NCBI GenBank assembly: GCA_022496805.1
Contig: CM040089.1
Span: forward strand, 46,174,372-46,238,371
Length of the DNA stretch: 64,000 nucleotides
Reading direction: 5' to 3'
Source of the DNA: Pohlia nutans
Lineage: Eukaryota > Streptophyta > Bryopsida > Bryales > Mniaceae
The notes under the pieces are model-generated. The model had not been told where the DNA came from. It saw only the letters and a list, made by a program, of their open reading frames with translations, and did not search any database. Every line of letters starts with the position of its first letter. Position 1 is the first letter of the stretch. Positions 10,662 through 23,143 of the stretch are shown piece after piece. The position numbers and the translations under genes are program-made.

Positions 10662-11643
10662 ATCCTTGATTGAAGGACGTACGCTCACAAAATTCAGCCC
10701 CTAGAAAGCTAAGAAAAATTGTTTTTATGATTTTTGACAATTTTGTGATTTGTGAGGCAAATTGCACACGTACGTGCTTCTAATGCCTCCAAACTAATTC
10801 CAAACACTAAATCAGCACCTTTGTGCTACACATCAACCTCACAACACTCAATCGTGATGGTTCTTAGTGAATTTGCACAAGATCATACCACAACACCCTA
10901 ACTAGGAGAATTGCGCACTCGTTGGCTCAAATCCACTCAAATCAGCACCCTTGTGCTTCACAACACGTAATGCACCCTATGGACACCCTTGTGCCTTCCA
11001 AGGACTCTAAATCAATGCAAATTCAGCCCCTTCAAGTCCTAATTGCATTGAAATTCATCAAATCAGCCCCGTTGTGCATTCACTAACCCAAACTCTAATT
11101 TTGAGCACTCCAAGGGCATAACTCACATTCCAAACCCTTGTGCAAGAATTGCAATACCAAAATCAGATTGTAGACTCACCCCAAGAGCCTCAAAGCATAA
11201 AAGTGCCTTGCAACAACACAAGTGCACAAATTGAGCACAAATTGAGCAAATAAGCTCCAATAAGCTCCAATGAGCTCCAATAAGCTCCAATAAGCTCCAA
11301 TAAGCTCCAATATACTCCAACAAGCACCAATAAGCTCCAAAGCTCCAATTCAGCCCTTGTAGACGTGTATAAACTCCAAAGGTGCTCCAAAGTGCTCCAA
11401 AAGCTCCAAATCAACAAATGATAGCTCCAAAGTGCGAATTCAGCCCTCCAACACGTAGATCAAAGGTAGGAAGATTGTAATACCTCCCAATGTCGAAATC
11501 AGCCCACCAAAGCTCGAATTCAGCCCTCCAAAGCTCCAAATGAGCGCTCCAATACTCCAAAATCAGCGCTCCAACGCACGACCTCCACACAATGAGCAAT
11601 CTAATCTTTGACTCACGCAAAACACATGAGTGGGCCCATAACC
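10662..11643 (-). other. Element F leader and primer binding site
   Basis: About 980 nt without a supported protein gene. The primer site GGTTATGGGCCCAC is at 11630-11643. The 10-bp minisatellite is at about 11250-11346 (six units, one variant). GCTGA(A/T)TT motifs recur along the leader. Confidence 0.88.
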
Positions 11644-11961
11644 TATTGAAGGTTAGATAAGAATGCCAAAGCCTCACACAAACACTTGGAATGCATAGGA
11701 AAGAGATGATCTTTACTCATGGGCTGCCCCTCTTAAGTAGCACACCCAAGGGAGTCCCCTTGGCAAACCATATGGGACATCAGCCCATACTCCACTCCTA
11801 GTACACTAGGATCAGCCCATATCACTTGGGAGACCCAATTCTCATTACTTCTAACTAGTACCACTTCTCTAGTTGCAACTCTAGCTCATTCGCATCATCT
11901 ACTCTAGCTAATGCGCATGGCTATGAGCAACTTCAGCCCACGCAATCATCCTACTTCAACA
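11644..11961 (-). repeat. LTR (5' LTR of element F)
   Basis: Complete 318-bp LTR differing at one position from 6286-6603. The right flank ATAAC is the target duplication. Confidence 0.96.
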
Positions 11962-12761
11962 ATAACAATGAATCAAAGCAAGTATGTTATGGATGTGCTC
12001 AAACGCTTTGGCATGGAGGATTGCAAACCGGTTGGCACTCCATTGGATGTGAATTCCAAACTCGTGAAACTCACCGATGAGGAGTATGCATTAGAGGCTC
12101 AATCTATGGTGGATGTGCCATACAAGCAAGCTGTAGGGTCATTGATGTATGCTATGATTGCAACAAGGCCGGACCTTGCGTATCCAATCAGCGTTGTGAG
12201 TCAACACATGGCAAGACCGGGTTCAAGTCATTGGGTTGCGGTCAAGAGGATCATGCGGTACTTGAAAGGCACAAGTGATGTGAGGTTGTGTCTTGGAGGT
12301 GACAACATTGTGTTGAGTGGGTATTGTGATGCGGATTATGCGGGTGATACCAATGATCGTAGATCCACCACGGGGTACATGTTCAAAGTTGGATCGGGGG
12401 CCGTTTCATGGAATAGCAAGCGCCAACAAACCACGGCCACGTCAACGGTTGAGGCGGAGTACATGGCGACGAGCCACGGTACGAAGGAGGCCATTTGGTT
12501 GAGGCAACTAATGGCGGATGTGAGATGCACTCAAGAGGAGGCTACAACAATCATGTGTGACAACCAAGGGAGTATGTCATTGGCGAAGAATCCAACGCAT
12601 CACTCACGTACAAAGCACATTGATGTGCAATATCACTTCATTCGAGAGAAGTTAGAGATGAAGGTGATAGAGTTGAAGTATTGTCCAACGGAGCACATGG
12701 TGGCGGACGTGCTCACAAAGGCTCTTGCGAGAGATCGACATCAAAGACTAGTGGTGGCATT
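11962..12761 (+). pseudogene. Element O pol, piece 2 (RT end to RNase H)
   Basis: Continuation of O after the ATAAC duplication (11962-11966). It covers residues about 1076-1341: the RT C-terminus and RNase H with the D...E...D residues. The reading frame is open up to GCATT (12757-12761), where element H inserted. The normal C-terminal codons and polypurine tract are missing here and reappear at 25315, which proves the insertion rather than a deletion. Confidence 0.9.
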
Positions 12762-13079
12762 TGTTGAAGTAGGATGATTGCGTGGGCTGAAGTTGCTCAT
12801 AGCCATGCGCATTAGCTAGAGTAGATGATGCGAATGAGCTAGAGTTGCAACTAGAGAAGTGGTACTAGTTAGAAGTAATGAGAATTGGGTCTCCCAAGTG
12901 ATATGGGCTGATCCTAGTGTACTAGGAGTGGAGTATGGGCTGATGTCCCATATGGTTTGCCAAGGGGACTCCCTTGGGTGTGCTACTTAAGAGGGGCAGC
13001 CCATGAGTAAAGATCATCTCTTTCCTATGCATTCCAAGTGTTTGTGTGAGGCTTTGGCATTCTAATCTAACCTTCAATA
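12762..13079 (+). repeat. LTR (5' LTR of element H)
   Basis: Complete 318-bp LTR, TGTTGAAG to TTCAATA, followed by the primer site. Apparently identical to 24997-25314. Confidence 0.96.
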
Positions 13080-14061
13080 GGTTATGGGCCCACTCATGTG
13101 TTTTGCGTGAGTCAAAGATTAGATTGCTCATTGTGTGGAGGTCGTGCGTTGGAGCGCTGATTTTGGAGTATTGGAGCGCTCATTTGGAGCTTTGGAGGGC
13201 TGAATTCGAGCTTTGGTGGGCTGATTTCGACATTGGGAGGTATTACAATCTTCCTACCTTTGATCTACGTGTTGGAGGGCTGAATTCGCACTTTGGAGCT
13301 ATCATTTGTTGATTTGGAGCTTTTGGAGCACTTTGGAGCACCTTTGGAGTTTATACACGTCTACAAGGGCTGAATTGGAGCTTTGGAGCTTATTGGTGCT
13401 TGTTGGAGTATATTGGAGCTTATTGGAGCTTATTGGAGCTTATTGGAGCGTATTTGAGCTTATTGAAGCTTATTGGCTCAATTTGTGCTCAATTTGTGCA
13501 CTTGTGTTGTTGCAAGGCACTTTTATGCTTTGAGGCTCTTGGGGTGAGTCTACAATCTGATTTTGGTATTGCAATTCTTGCACAAGGGTTTGGAATGTGA
13601 GTTATGCCCTTGGAGTGCTCAAAATTAGAGTTTGGGTTAGTGAATCCACAACGGGGCTGATTTGATGAATTTCAATGCAATTAGGACTTGAAGGGGCTGA
13701 ATTTGCATTGATTTAGAGTCCTTGGAAGGCACAAGGGTGTCCATAGGGTGCATTACGTGTTGTGAAGCACAAGGGTGCTGATTTGAGTGGATTTGAGCCA
13801 ACGAGTGCGCAATTCTCCTAGTTAGGGTGTTGTGGTATGATCTTGTGCAAATTCACTAAGAACCATCACGATTGAGTGTTGTGAGGTTGATGTGTAGCAC
13901 AAAGGTGCTGATTTAGTGTTTGGAATTAGTTTGGAGGCATTAGAAGCACGTACGTGTGCAATTTGCCTCACAAATCACAAAATTGTCAAAAATCATAAAA
14001 ACAATTTTTCTTAGCTTTCTAGGGGCTGAATTTTGTGAGCGTACGTCCTTCAATCAAGGAT
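13080..14061 (+). other. Element H leader and primer binding site
   Basis: Primer site 13080-13093. Minisatellite at about 13376-13478, with six units including the GGAGCGTATTTGAGC and TTGAAGC variants that are also found in both leader copies of E. No protein gene supported. Confidence 0.88.
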
Positions 14062-16589
14062 ATGGCTACATTTGAGGGTGAAGGTGCTAAGGTTGTAGAC
14101 AAGTTCGATGGCGTCAACTTCCACTTGTGGAAATTCAAGATGGAAATGGTCATGGCCGAAAAAGAATTGTGGGAGATAGTTGAGGGTAGTGAGGAACCGC
14201 CTTCGTCCGACGCCGAGGCTAGGGTACGAACTGCGTACACTCGGCGAGAGAAAAAGGCCTTTGCGATTTTGGCTCTTAATCTTTCTGATTCCCAGCTTTC
14301 TCATATTCGGTCGTGCAAGACTCCCGCCGAGGCATGGGCCAAGCTTTGCAATATTCATGAGGCAAAGAGCTTGGTCAATATCTTGTTTTTGAGGCGCAAG
14401 TTTTTCACCATCAAGATGGAAGAAAACGACGACATGTTGGCGCACATCAACAAAGTCAAGGCTCTTGCGGATCAGCTCAACGGCGCAGACGTCAACATTA
14501 CCGACGGTGATATCGTTATGACGCTCCTCGAGAGTTTGCCGCCGTCGTACGAGTATCTTATCGTTGCTATGGAGAGTAGGCCCATTAGCGAGCTCACTCT
14601 TGATTATGTGACATCACGGTTGTTGCATGAACTCTCGCGGCGCAAAGAGAACGAGACTCGTGGCGATAGCGCGGCGCTTATGGCGAAGCAATCCAAGAGC
14701 GGTGCCAGTGGGAGCTCTACAGACAAGGTATGCTACTATTGCGGTAAGAAGGGCCACTTGGCAAAATTTTGCTACAAACGCAAGAGAGAGGAAAGTGCCA
14801 ACAATACAAAGGTCAACGATGCAGGTGATGAGTACGCATTTATGACTAGCGTATCTTCTTGGTGTGATGACGGGGACGAGTATGCAATGATGGCAAGTGA
14901 CGTGTCATGCAATGGTAGTGTGATCGATTGGATTGTTGATTCGGGAGCCTCGAGTCACATGGCGCCCATTAGGACTTGTTTCCAATCATATCACGTCATA
15001 TCTCCAAAGAATGTCATTTTGGGTGATGATACGGTTCTTCAAGCCGTGGGTAAAGGATCCATCGTCGTAGACACCGAGGTGAAGGGTCGTGTGAAGACAA
15101 TTACCATCCATGATGTCCTCCACGTTCCCAAGTTGAAGGCAAATCTTTTATCGGTGCGACATTTGGTGATGAAGCATTTGCGAGTGGAATTTAGCGACCA
15201 AGGGTGTTTTGTGTTGTCCCCAAGTCGTGAGGAGGTGGCCATTATACACGAAGTCAACGGCTTGTACCAAATCAAGTTTTCCAAGATGCACGCGGCGGAA
15301 TCCGCAACGTTGGTGCAATCGAGTTCAAACGAAGACAAGTTGGCGTTGTGGCATCGTCGTCTCGGGCATTTGAATGTCAAGAGTGTGAAAGCACTCCGTG
15401 GAATGGTAAGTGGCATGGATCTTGCACAATCACACGTCGCACCTAATTCATTCACATGTGAGGGTTGTATTGAAGGCAAGCAACAACGCTCACCGTTTCC
15501 AGTTGATGGGGCAACTCGTGCAACCAAGGTTCTTGAGATTGTGCATTCCGACGTGTGTGGTCCAATGAAGACCACGTCTATGGGGGGTTGCAAGTATTTT
15601 GTGACGTTCATTGATGATTTTTCGAGGAAGATATGGTTGTATCCGATCAAAGCAAAGAGCGAGTGTTTTGAGAAGTTCAAAGAGTTCAAGGCGTTGGTTG
15701 AGAAGCAATCCGAGCACAAGATCAAGGTGTTTCGATCGGATAATGGCGGCGAGTTCATGTCCAACCAATTTGGAGAGTTATTGAAGAAAGAAGGCATTGC
15801 TAGACAAACGACAACGCCATATACACCACAACAAAACGGAGTTGCAGAGCGTGCAAATCGAACAATTGTGGAAATGGCAAGGAGTATGTTGCATGCACAA
15901 AATTTGGGTTTGGACCTTTGGGCGGAAGCGGTGGTGACTGCGGTGTACACACGCAACCGATGCCCGACGAGTGCGGTTCAAAACATGACACCAGAGCAAG
16001 CGTGGAGTGGGAGGCCACCCCGCGTGGAGCACATGCGCACATTTGGATGCATCGCATTTGCAAAGGTACCCGATTCCCAAAGAACCAAACTTGAGGCCAA
16101 GGCAACAAAATGTGTGTTTCTTGGATATTGTGAAGGTACCAAGGCGTACAGGCTCATGTCGCTCGAGACCAAGAAGATCATTCGAGCTCGTGATGTGACA
16201 TTTTGCGAGAATTCCAAGGTTGAAGACAATTTGGACGATGGTCCAAGTGGGAGAAGTGGCGATAAACCAGCGATTGTGGACCAATCTTCCAAATCTCCAG
16301 TTATTGATATTGTTGATGAAGACGAAGATGACGAAGATGGTGGTGATGAGGAACATATTGAGGAGCGACCTTTGAAGACGAAGAATGGCGAGAAAAAGGC
16401 ACAAGCAACGGCGGTTGAAGACAATGCATCCTCGAGCGATCGTCGTTATCCAGAGAGAAATCGTAGACCACTTGGCGAGTGGTGGAAGAATCATATTCTC
16501 CCTCAAGGTGAGGAGGAGCATGCAAACGTTGCACTTTTAGATGCTCCATTGACGATTCGTGAAGCGTTGAGTTGTGATGATGCAAACAA
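14062..16589 (+). pseudogene. Element H gag-pol, part 1 (Gag to linker), disrupted by E
   Basis: Codons 1-843 of the polyprotein: Gag, CCHC knuckle, protease, full integrase and the linker up to the Asp-Ala-Asn before KWEQ. It is cut at AACAA (16585-16589) by element E and continues in frame at 23467. H shares with element S the Gag variant SSWCDDG (most copies have SSCSDDG), which marks a sub-lineage. No stop or frameshift is seen in this part, so loss of function is due only to the insertion. Confidence 0.92.
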
Positions 16590-16907
16590 TATTGAAGGTT
16601 AGATTAGAATGCCAAAGCCTCACACAAACACTTGGAATGCATAGGAAAGAGATGATCTTTACTCATGGGCTGCCCCTCTTAAGTAGCACACCCTAGGGAG
16701 TCCCCTTGGCAAACCATATGGGACATCAGCCCATACTCCACTCCTAGTACACTAGGATCAGCCCATATCACTTGGGAGACCCAATTCTCATTATCTCTAA
16801 CTAGTACCACTTCTCTAGTTGCTATTCTAGCTCATTTGCATCATCTACTCTAGCTAATGCGCATGGCTATGAGCAACTTCAGCCCACGCAATCATCCTAC
16901 TTCAACA
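16590..16907 (-). repeat. LTR (3' LTR of element E)
   Basis: Complete 318-bp LTR, with the polypurine tract complement adjoining at 16908. Carries the private E variants. Confidence 0.95.
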
Positions 16908-19900
16908 CTCCCACTTTGCAAATAGCCAAAGCCTTCGAGCCCAAATGCCACCACTAGTCTTTGATGTCGATCTCTCGCAAGAGCCTTTGTGAGCACGTCC
17001 GCCACCATGTGCTCCGTTGGACAATACTTCAACTCTATCACCTTCATCTCTAACTTCTCTCGAATGAAGTGATATTGCACATCAATGTGCTTTGTACGTG
17101 AGTGATGCGTTGGATTCTTCGCCAATGACATACTCCCTTGGTTGTCACACATGATTGTTGTAGCCTCCTCTTGAGTGCATCTCACATCCGCCATTAGTTG
17201 CCTCAACCAAATGGCCTCCTTCGTACCGTGGCTCGTCGCCATGTACTCCGCCTCAACCGTTGACGTGGCCGTGGTTTGTTGGCGCTTGCTATTCCATGAA
17301 ACGGCCCCCGATCCAACTTTGAACATGTACCCCGTGGTGGATCTACGATCATTGGTATCACCCGCATAATCCGCATCATAATACCCACTCAACACAATGT
17401 TGTCACCTCCAAGACACAACCTCACATCACTTGTGCCTTTCAAGTACCGCATGATCCTCTTGACCGCAACCCAATGACTTGAACCCGGTCTTGCCATGTG
17501 TTGACTCACAACGCTGATTGGATACGCAAGGTCCGGCCTTGTTGCAATCATAGCATACATCAATGACCCTACAGCTTGCTTGTATGGCACATCCACCATA
17601 GATTGAGCCTCTAATGCATACTCCTCATCGGTGAGTTTCACGAGTTTGGAATTCACATCCAATGGAGTGCCAACCGGTTTGCAATCCTCCATGCCAAAGC
17701 GTTTGAGAACATCCATAACATACTTGCTTTGATTCATTGTTATGGTGCGTGTTGCTCTATCTCGCACAAACTCAACTCCTAAACAAAAGTGCAACTCACC
17801 GAGATCACTCATCTCGTACTCGTTCTCAAGCATTGCCTTCAATGCCTTCAAAGAGCTCATACAACTTGCAAGGATGATCAAATCATCCACATATATGATC
17901 ACGATGACCACATGTTGCCCCTTTTGCATGAAATACAAGCTGTGATCAGCGATGCTCCTTGTGAACCCGATATGAACAAGAAACGTGTCAATCTTTTGAT
18001 ACCATGCGCGTGGAGATTGCTTCAACCCATACAATGACTTGTTCAACTTGCAAACAAGGTTCTCATTACCTCGTTGCACAAATCCTTCGGGTTGCACCAT
18101 GTAGATGTCCTCGTCCAACTCGCCGTTCAAGAACGCCGTCTTCACATCCATTTGATGCATTTCCAAATCCATGGCAGCCCCGATGGCCAAAATGCATCGA
18201 ATAGTGGTGAATTTCGCCACCGGTGCAAAGGTCTCATGAAAATCAACACCTTCGATTTGTGAAAAGCCCTTTGCCACCAATCTTGCCTTATAACGAACCA
18301 CATCACCCGTTGCATCTCTCTTTGCACGAAATACCCACTTACAACCGATAGCGTTGCGATTCTTGGGGAGGGGAGTCAATTCCCAAGTGCCATTGTCCAT
18401 CAACGATTTGTACTCCTCTTGCATGGCTTGCTCCCACTTGTTTGCATCATCACAACTCAACGCTTCACGAATCGTCAATGGAGCATCTAAAAGTGCAACG
18501 TTTGCATGCTCCTCCTCACCTTGAGGGAGAATATGATTCTTCCACCACTCGCCAAGTGGTCTACGATTTCTCTCTGGATAACGACGATCGCTCGAGGATG
18601 CATTGTCTTCAACCGCCGTTGCTTGTGCCTTTTTCTCGCCATTCTTCGTCTTCAAAGGTCGCTCCTCAATATGTTCCTCATCACCACCATCTTCGTCATC
18701 TTCGTCTTCATCAACAATATCAATAACGGGAGATTTGGAAGATTGGTCCACAATGGCCGGTTTATCGCCACTTCTCCCACTTGGACCATCGTCCAAATTG
18801 TCTTCAACCTTGGAATTCTCGCAAAATGTCACATCACGAGCTCGAATGATCTTCTTGGTCTCGAGCGACATAAGCCTGTACGCCTTGGTACCTTCACAAT
18901 ATCCAAGAAACACACATTTTGTTGCCTTGGCCTCAAGTTTGGTTCTTTGAGAATCGGGTACCTTTGCAAATGCGATGCATCCAAATGTGCGCATGTGCTC
19001 CACGCGGGGTGGCCTCCCACTCCACGCTTGCTCTGGTGTCATGTTTTGAACCGCACTCGTCGGGCATCGGTTGCGTGTGTACACCGCAGTCACCACCGCT
19101 TCCGCCCAAAGGTCCAAACCCAAATTTTGTGCATGCAACATACTCCTTGCCATTTCCACAATTGTTCGATTTGCACGCTCCGCAACTCCGTTTTGTTGTG
19201 GCGTATATGGCGTTGTGGTTTGTCTAGCAATGCCTTCTTTCTTCAATAACTCTCCAAATTGGTTGGACATGAACTCGCCGCCATTATCCGATCGAAACAC
19301 CTTGATCTTGTGCTCGGATTGCTTCTCAACCAACGCCTTAAACTCTTTGAACTTCTCAAAACACTCGCTCTTTGCTTTGATCGGATACAACCATATCTTC
19401 CTCGAAAAATCATCAATGAACGTCACAAAATACTTGCAACCCCCCATAGACGTGGTCTTCATTGGACCACACACGTCGGAATGCACAATCTCAAGAACCT
19501 TGGTTGCACGAGTTGCCCCATCAACTGGAAACGGTGAGCGTTGTTGCTTGCCTTCAATACAACCCTCACATGTGAATGAACTAGGTGCGACGTGTGATTG
19601 TGCAAGATCCATGCCACTTACCATTCCACGCAGTGCTTTCACACTCTTGACATTCAAATGCCCGAGACGACGATGCCACAACGCCAACTTGTCTTCGTTT
19701 GAACTCGATTGCACCAACGTTGCGGATTCCGCCGCGTGCATCTTGGAAAACTTGATTTGGTACAAGCCGTTGACTTCGTGTATAATGGCCACCTCCTCAC
19801 GACTTGGAGACAACACAAAACACCCTTGGTCGCTAAATTCCACTCGCAAATGCTTCATCACCAAATGTCGCACCGATAAAAGATTTGCCTTCAACTTGGG

Positions 19901-20347
19901 AACGTGGAGGACATCATGGATGGTAATTGTCTTCACACGACCCTTCACCTCGGTGTCTACGACGATGGATCCTTTACCCACGGCTTGAAGAACCGTATCA
20001 TCACCCAAAATGACATTCTTTGGAGATATGACGTGATATGATTGGAAACAAGTCCTAATGGGCGCCATGTGACTCGAGGCTCCCGAATCAACAATCCAAT
20101 CGATCACACTACCATTGCATGACACGTCACTTGCCATCATTGCATACTCGTCCCCGTCATCACTACAAGAAGAGACGCTAGTCATAAATGCGTACTCATC
20201 ACCTGCATCGTTGACCTTTGTATTGTTGGCACTTTCCTCTCTCTTGCGTTTGTAGCAAAATTTTGCCAAGTGGCCCTTCTTACCGCAATAGTAGCATACC
20301 TTGTCTGTAGAGCTCCCACTGGCACCGCTCTTGGATTGCTTCGCCAT
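16892..20347 (-). pseudogene. Element E pol frame (late Gag to RNase H)
   Basis: Open frame of 1151 codons starting at an internal ATG (20347) in late Gag, just downstream of a 34-bp deletion. It holds the CCHC knuckle, protease, integrase, reverse transcriptase and RNase H complete, with one notable change: Tyr for Cys in the RNase H GYCDADYAG motif. Because the deletion shifts the frame, ribosomes starting at the gag ATG would not reach this frame. It would need internal initiation to be made. Confidence 0.9.
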
Positions 20348-20931
20348 AAGCGCCGCGAGAGTTCATGCAACAACCGTGATGTCACATAATCAAGAGTGAG
20401 CTCGCTAATGGGCCTACTCTCCATAGCAACGATAAGATACTCGTACGACGGCGGCAAACTCTCGAGGAGCGTCATAACGATATCACCGTCGGTAATGTTG
20501 ACGTCTGCGCCGTTGAGCTGATCCGCAAGAGCCTTGACTTTGTTGATGTGCGCCAACATGTCGTCGTTTTCTTCCATCTTGATGGTGAAAAACTTGCGCC
20601 TCAAAAACAAGATATTGACCAAGCTCTTTGCCTCATGAATATTGCAAAGCTTGGCCCATGCCTCGGCGGGAGTCTTGCACGACCGAATATGAGAAAGCTG
20701 GGAATCAGAAAGATTAAGAGCCAAAATCGCAAAGGCCTTTTTCTCTCGCCGAGTGTACGCAGTTCGTACCCTAGCCTCGGCGTCGGACGAAGGCGGTTCC
20801 TCACTACCCTCAACTATCTCCCACAATTCTTTTTCGGCCATGACCATTTCCATCTTGAATTTCCACAAGTGGAAGTTGACGCCATCGAACTTGTCTACAA
20901 CCTTAGCACCTTCACCCTCAAATGTAGCCAT
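20182..20931 (-). pseudogene. Element E gag, frameshifted
   Basis: Gag from ATG 20931. The frame is normal for about 200 codons and then shifts where 34 bp are lost between two direct repeats of GCGCCGCG (near 20347-20356 on the plus strand). It ends out of frame at 20182. The deletion removes one repeat and the intervening sequence, typical of slippage or microhomology repair. Confidence 0.88.
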
Positions 20932-21584
20932 ATCCTTGATTGAAGGACGTACGCTCACAAAATTCAGCCCCTAGAAAGCTAAGAAAAATTGTTTTTATGA
21001 TTTTTGACAATTTTGTGATTTGTGAGGCAAATTGCACACGTACGTGCTTCTAATGCCTCCAAACTAATTCCAAACACTAAATCAGCACCTTTGTGCTACA
21101 CATCAACCTCACAACACTCGATCGTGATGGTTCTTAGTGAATTTGCACAAGATCATACCACAACACCCTAACTAGGAGAATTGCGCACTCGTTGGCTCAA
21201 ATCCACTCAAATCAGCACCCTTGTGCTTCACAACACGTAATGCACCCTATGGACACCCTTGTGCCTTCCAAGGACTCTAAATCAATGCAAATTCAGCCCC
21301 TTCAAGTCCTAATTGCATTGAAATTCATCAAATCAGCCCCGTTGTGCATTCACTAACCCAAACTCTAATTTTGAGCACTCCAAGGGCATAACTCACATTC
21401 CAAACCCTTGTGCAAGAATTGCAATACCAAAATCAGATTGTAGACTCACCCCAAGAGCCTCAAAGCATAAAAGTGCCTTGCAACAACACAAGTGCACAAA
21501 TTGAGCACAAATTGAGCCAATAAGCTTCAATAAGCTCAAATACGCTCCAATAAGCTCCAATAAGCTCCAATAAGCTCCAATATA
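20932..21584 (-). other. Element E leader, gag-proximal copy (truncated)
   Basis: Leader next to gag, running only to the minisatellite (about 21518-21584), where it breaks and joins a second gag start through two extra bases. It is the downstream half of an 863-bp tandem duplication. Confidence 0.85.
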
Positions 21585-21586
21585 GC

Positions 21587-21794
21587 AAATCGCAAAGGCC
21601 TTTTTCTCTCGCCGAGTGTACGCAGTTCGTACCCTAGCCTCGGCGTCGGACGAAGGCGGTTCCTCACTACCCTCAACTATCTCCCACAATTCTTTTTCGG
21701 CCATGACCATTTCCATCTTGAATTTCCACAAGTGGAAGTTGACGCCATCGAACTTGTCTACAACCTTAGCACCTTCACCCTCAAATGTAGCCAT
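21587..21794 (-). pseudogene. Element E duplicated gag start (codons 1 to about 69)
   Basis: Second copy of the gag start, ATG at 21794, cut after the KKAFAI region and fused into leader minisatellite sequence. A ribosome starting here would read into leader sequence and stop near 21393. It lies 863 bp from the other gag ATG (20931). Confidence 0.88.
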
Positions 21795-22776
21795 ATCCTT
21801 GATTGAAGGACGTACGCTCACAAAATTCAGCCCCTAGAAAGCTAAGAAAAATTGTTTTTATGATTTTTGACAATTTTGTGATTTGTGAGGCAAATTGCAC
21901 ACGTACGTGCTTCTAATGCCTCCAAACTAATTCCAAACACTAAATCAGCACCTTTGTGCTACACATCAACCTCACAACACTCAATCGTGATGGTTCTTAG
22001 TGAATTTGCACAAGATCATACCACAACACCCTAACTAGGAGAATTGCGCACTCGTTGGCTCAAATCCACTCAAATCAGCACCCTTGTGCTTCACAACACG
22101 TAATGCACCCTATGGACACCCTTGTGCCTTCCAAGGACTCTAAATCAATGCAAATTCAGCCCCTTCAAGTCCTAATTGCATTGAAATTCATCAAATCAGC
22201 CCCGTTGTGCATTCACTAACCCAAACTCTAATTTTGAGCACTCCAAGGGCATAACTCACATTCCAAACCCTTGTGCAAGAATTGCAATACCAAAATCAGA
22301 TTGTAGACTCACCCCAAGAGCCTCAAAGCATAAAAGTGCCTTGCAACAACACAAGTGCACAAATTGAGCACAAATTGAGCCAATAAGCTTCAATAAGCTC
22401 AAATACGCTCCAATAAGCTCCAATAAGCTCCAATAAGCTCCAATATACTCCAAAAAGCACCAATAAGCTCCAAAGCTCCAATTCAGCCCTTGTAGACGTG
22501 TATAAACTCCAAAGGTGCTCCAAAGTGCTCCAAAAGCTCCAAATCAACAAATGATAGCTCCAAAGTGCGAATTCAGCCCTCCAACACGTAGATCAAAGGT
22601 AGGAAGATTGTAATACCTCCCAATGTCGAAATCAGCCCACCAAAGCTCGAATTCAGCCCTCCAAAGCTCCAAATGAGCGCTCCAATACTCCAAAATCAGC
22701 GCTCCAACGCACGACCTCCACACAATGAGCAATCTAATCTTTGACTCACGCAAAACACATGAGTGGGCCCATAACC
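21795..22776 (-). other. Element E leader, LTR-proximal copy, with primer site
   Basis: Complete leader next to the inner LTR. Primer site 22763-22776; minisatellite about 22380-22480 with the same unit order as the other E copy and as H. Confidence 0.87.
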
Positions 22777-23094
22777 TATTGAAGGTTAGATTAGAATGCC
22801 AAAGCCTCACACAAACACTTGGAATGCATAGGAAAGAGATGATCTTTACTCATGGGCTGCCCCTCTTAAGTAGCACACCCAAGGGAGTCCCCTTGGCAAA
22901 CCATATGGGACATCAGCCCATACTCCACTCCTAGTACACTAGGATCAGCCCATATCACTTGGGAGACCCAATTCTCATTACTTCTAACTAGTACCACTTC
23001 TCTAGTTGCAACTCTAGCTCATTCGCATCATCTACTCTAGCTAATGCGCATGGCTATGAGCAACTTCAGCCCACGCAATCATCCTACTTCAACA
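22777..23094 (-). repeat. Extra LTR inside element E
   Basis: Complete 318-bp LTR with the primer site on its left, so it is the functional 5' LTR of the E body. It lacks the private variants of the outer E LTRs and resembles those of F, H and Q instead. Its right flank is AACAAGTGGGAGC, the same target sequence that flanks the outer LTR at 23462. Confidence 0.93.
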
Positions 23095-23143
23095 AACAAG
23101 TGGGAGCTTATTGGAGCTTATTGCGTGAGTCGAAGATTAGATT
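23095..23143. other. 49-bp chimeric filler between two LTRs
   Basis: A patchwork in plus orientation: AACAAGTGGGAGC (pol target site), then two minisatellite units, then a 20-bp piece of early leader. Adjacent pieces share short microhomology such as GGAGC. It looks like template switching during integration or repair. Confidence 0.8.

Larger units (their letters stand above)
6286..11961 (-). mobile_element. Element F: complete, apparently intact copia element
   Basis: Full-length 5676-bp copy: 3' LTR 6286-6603, gag-pol 6588-10661, leader and primer site 10662-11643, 5' LTR 11644-11961. The target duplication is ATAAC at 6281-6285 and 11962-11966. The two LTRs differ by eye at a single position (GATTAG versus GATAAG near the outer end), so insertion is recent. 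It lies antisense in the RT region of O. This is the cleanest reference copy in the window, and together with element H (+) it forms a large head-to-head inverted repeat. Confidence 0.96.

Noticed and set aside
12750..12770. Deletion of the polypurine tract at the end of O
   Set aside because: The missing codons and tract reappear at 25315 after the duplicated GCATT, so the gap is the insertion site of H.
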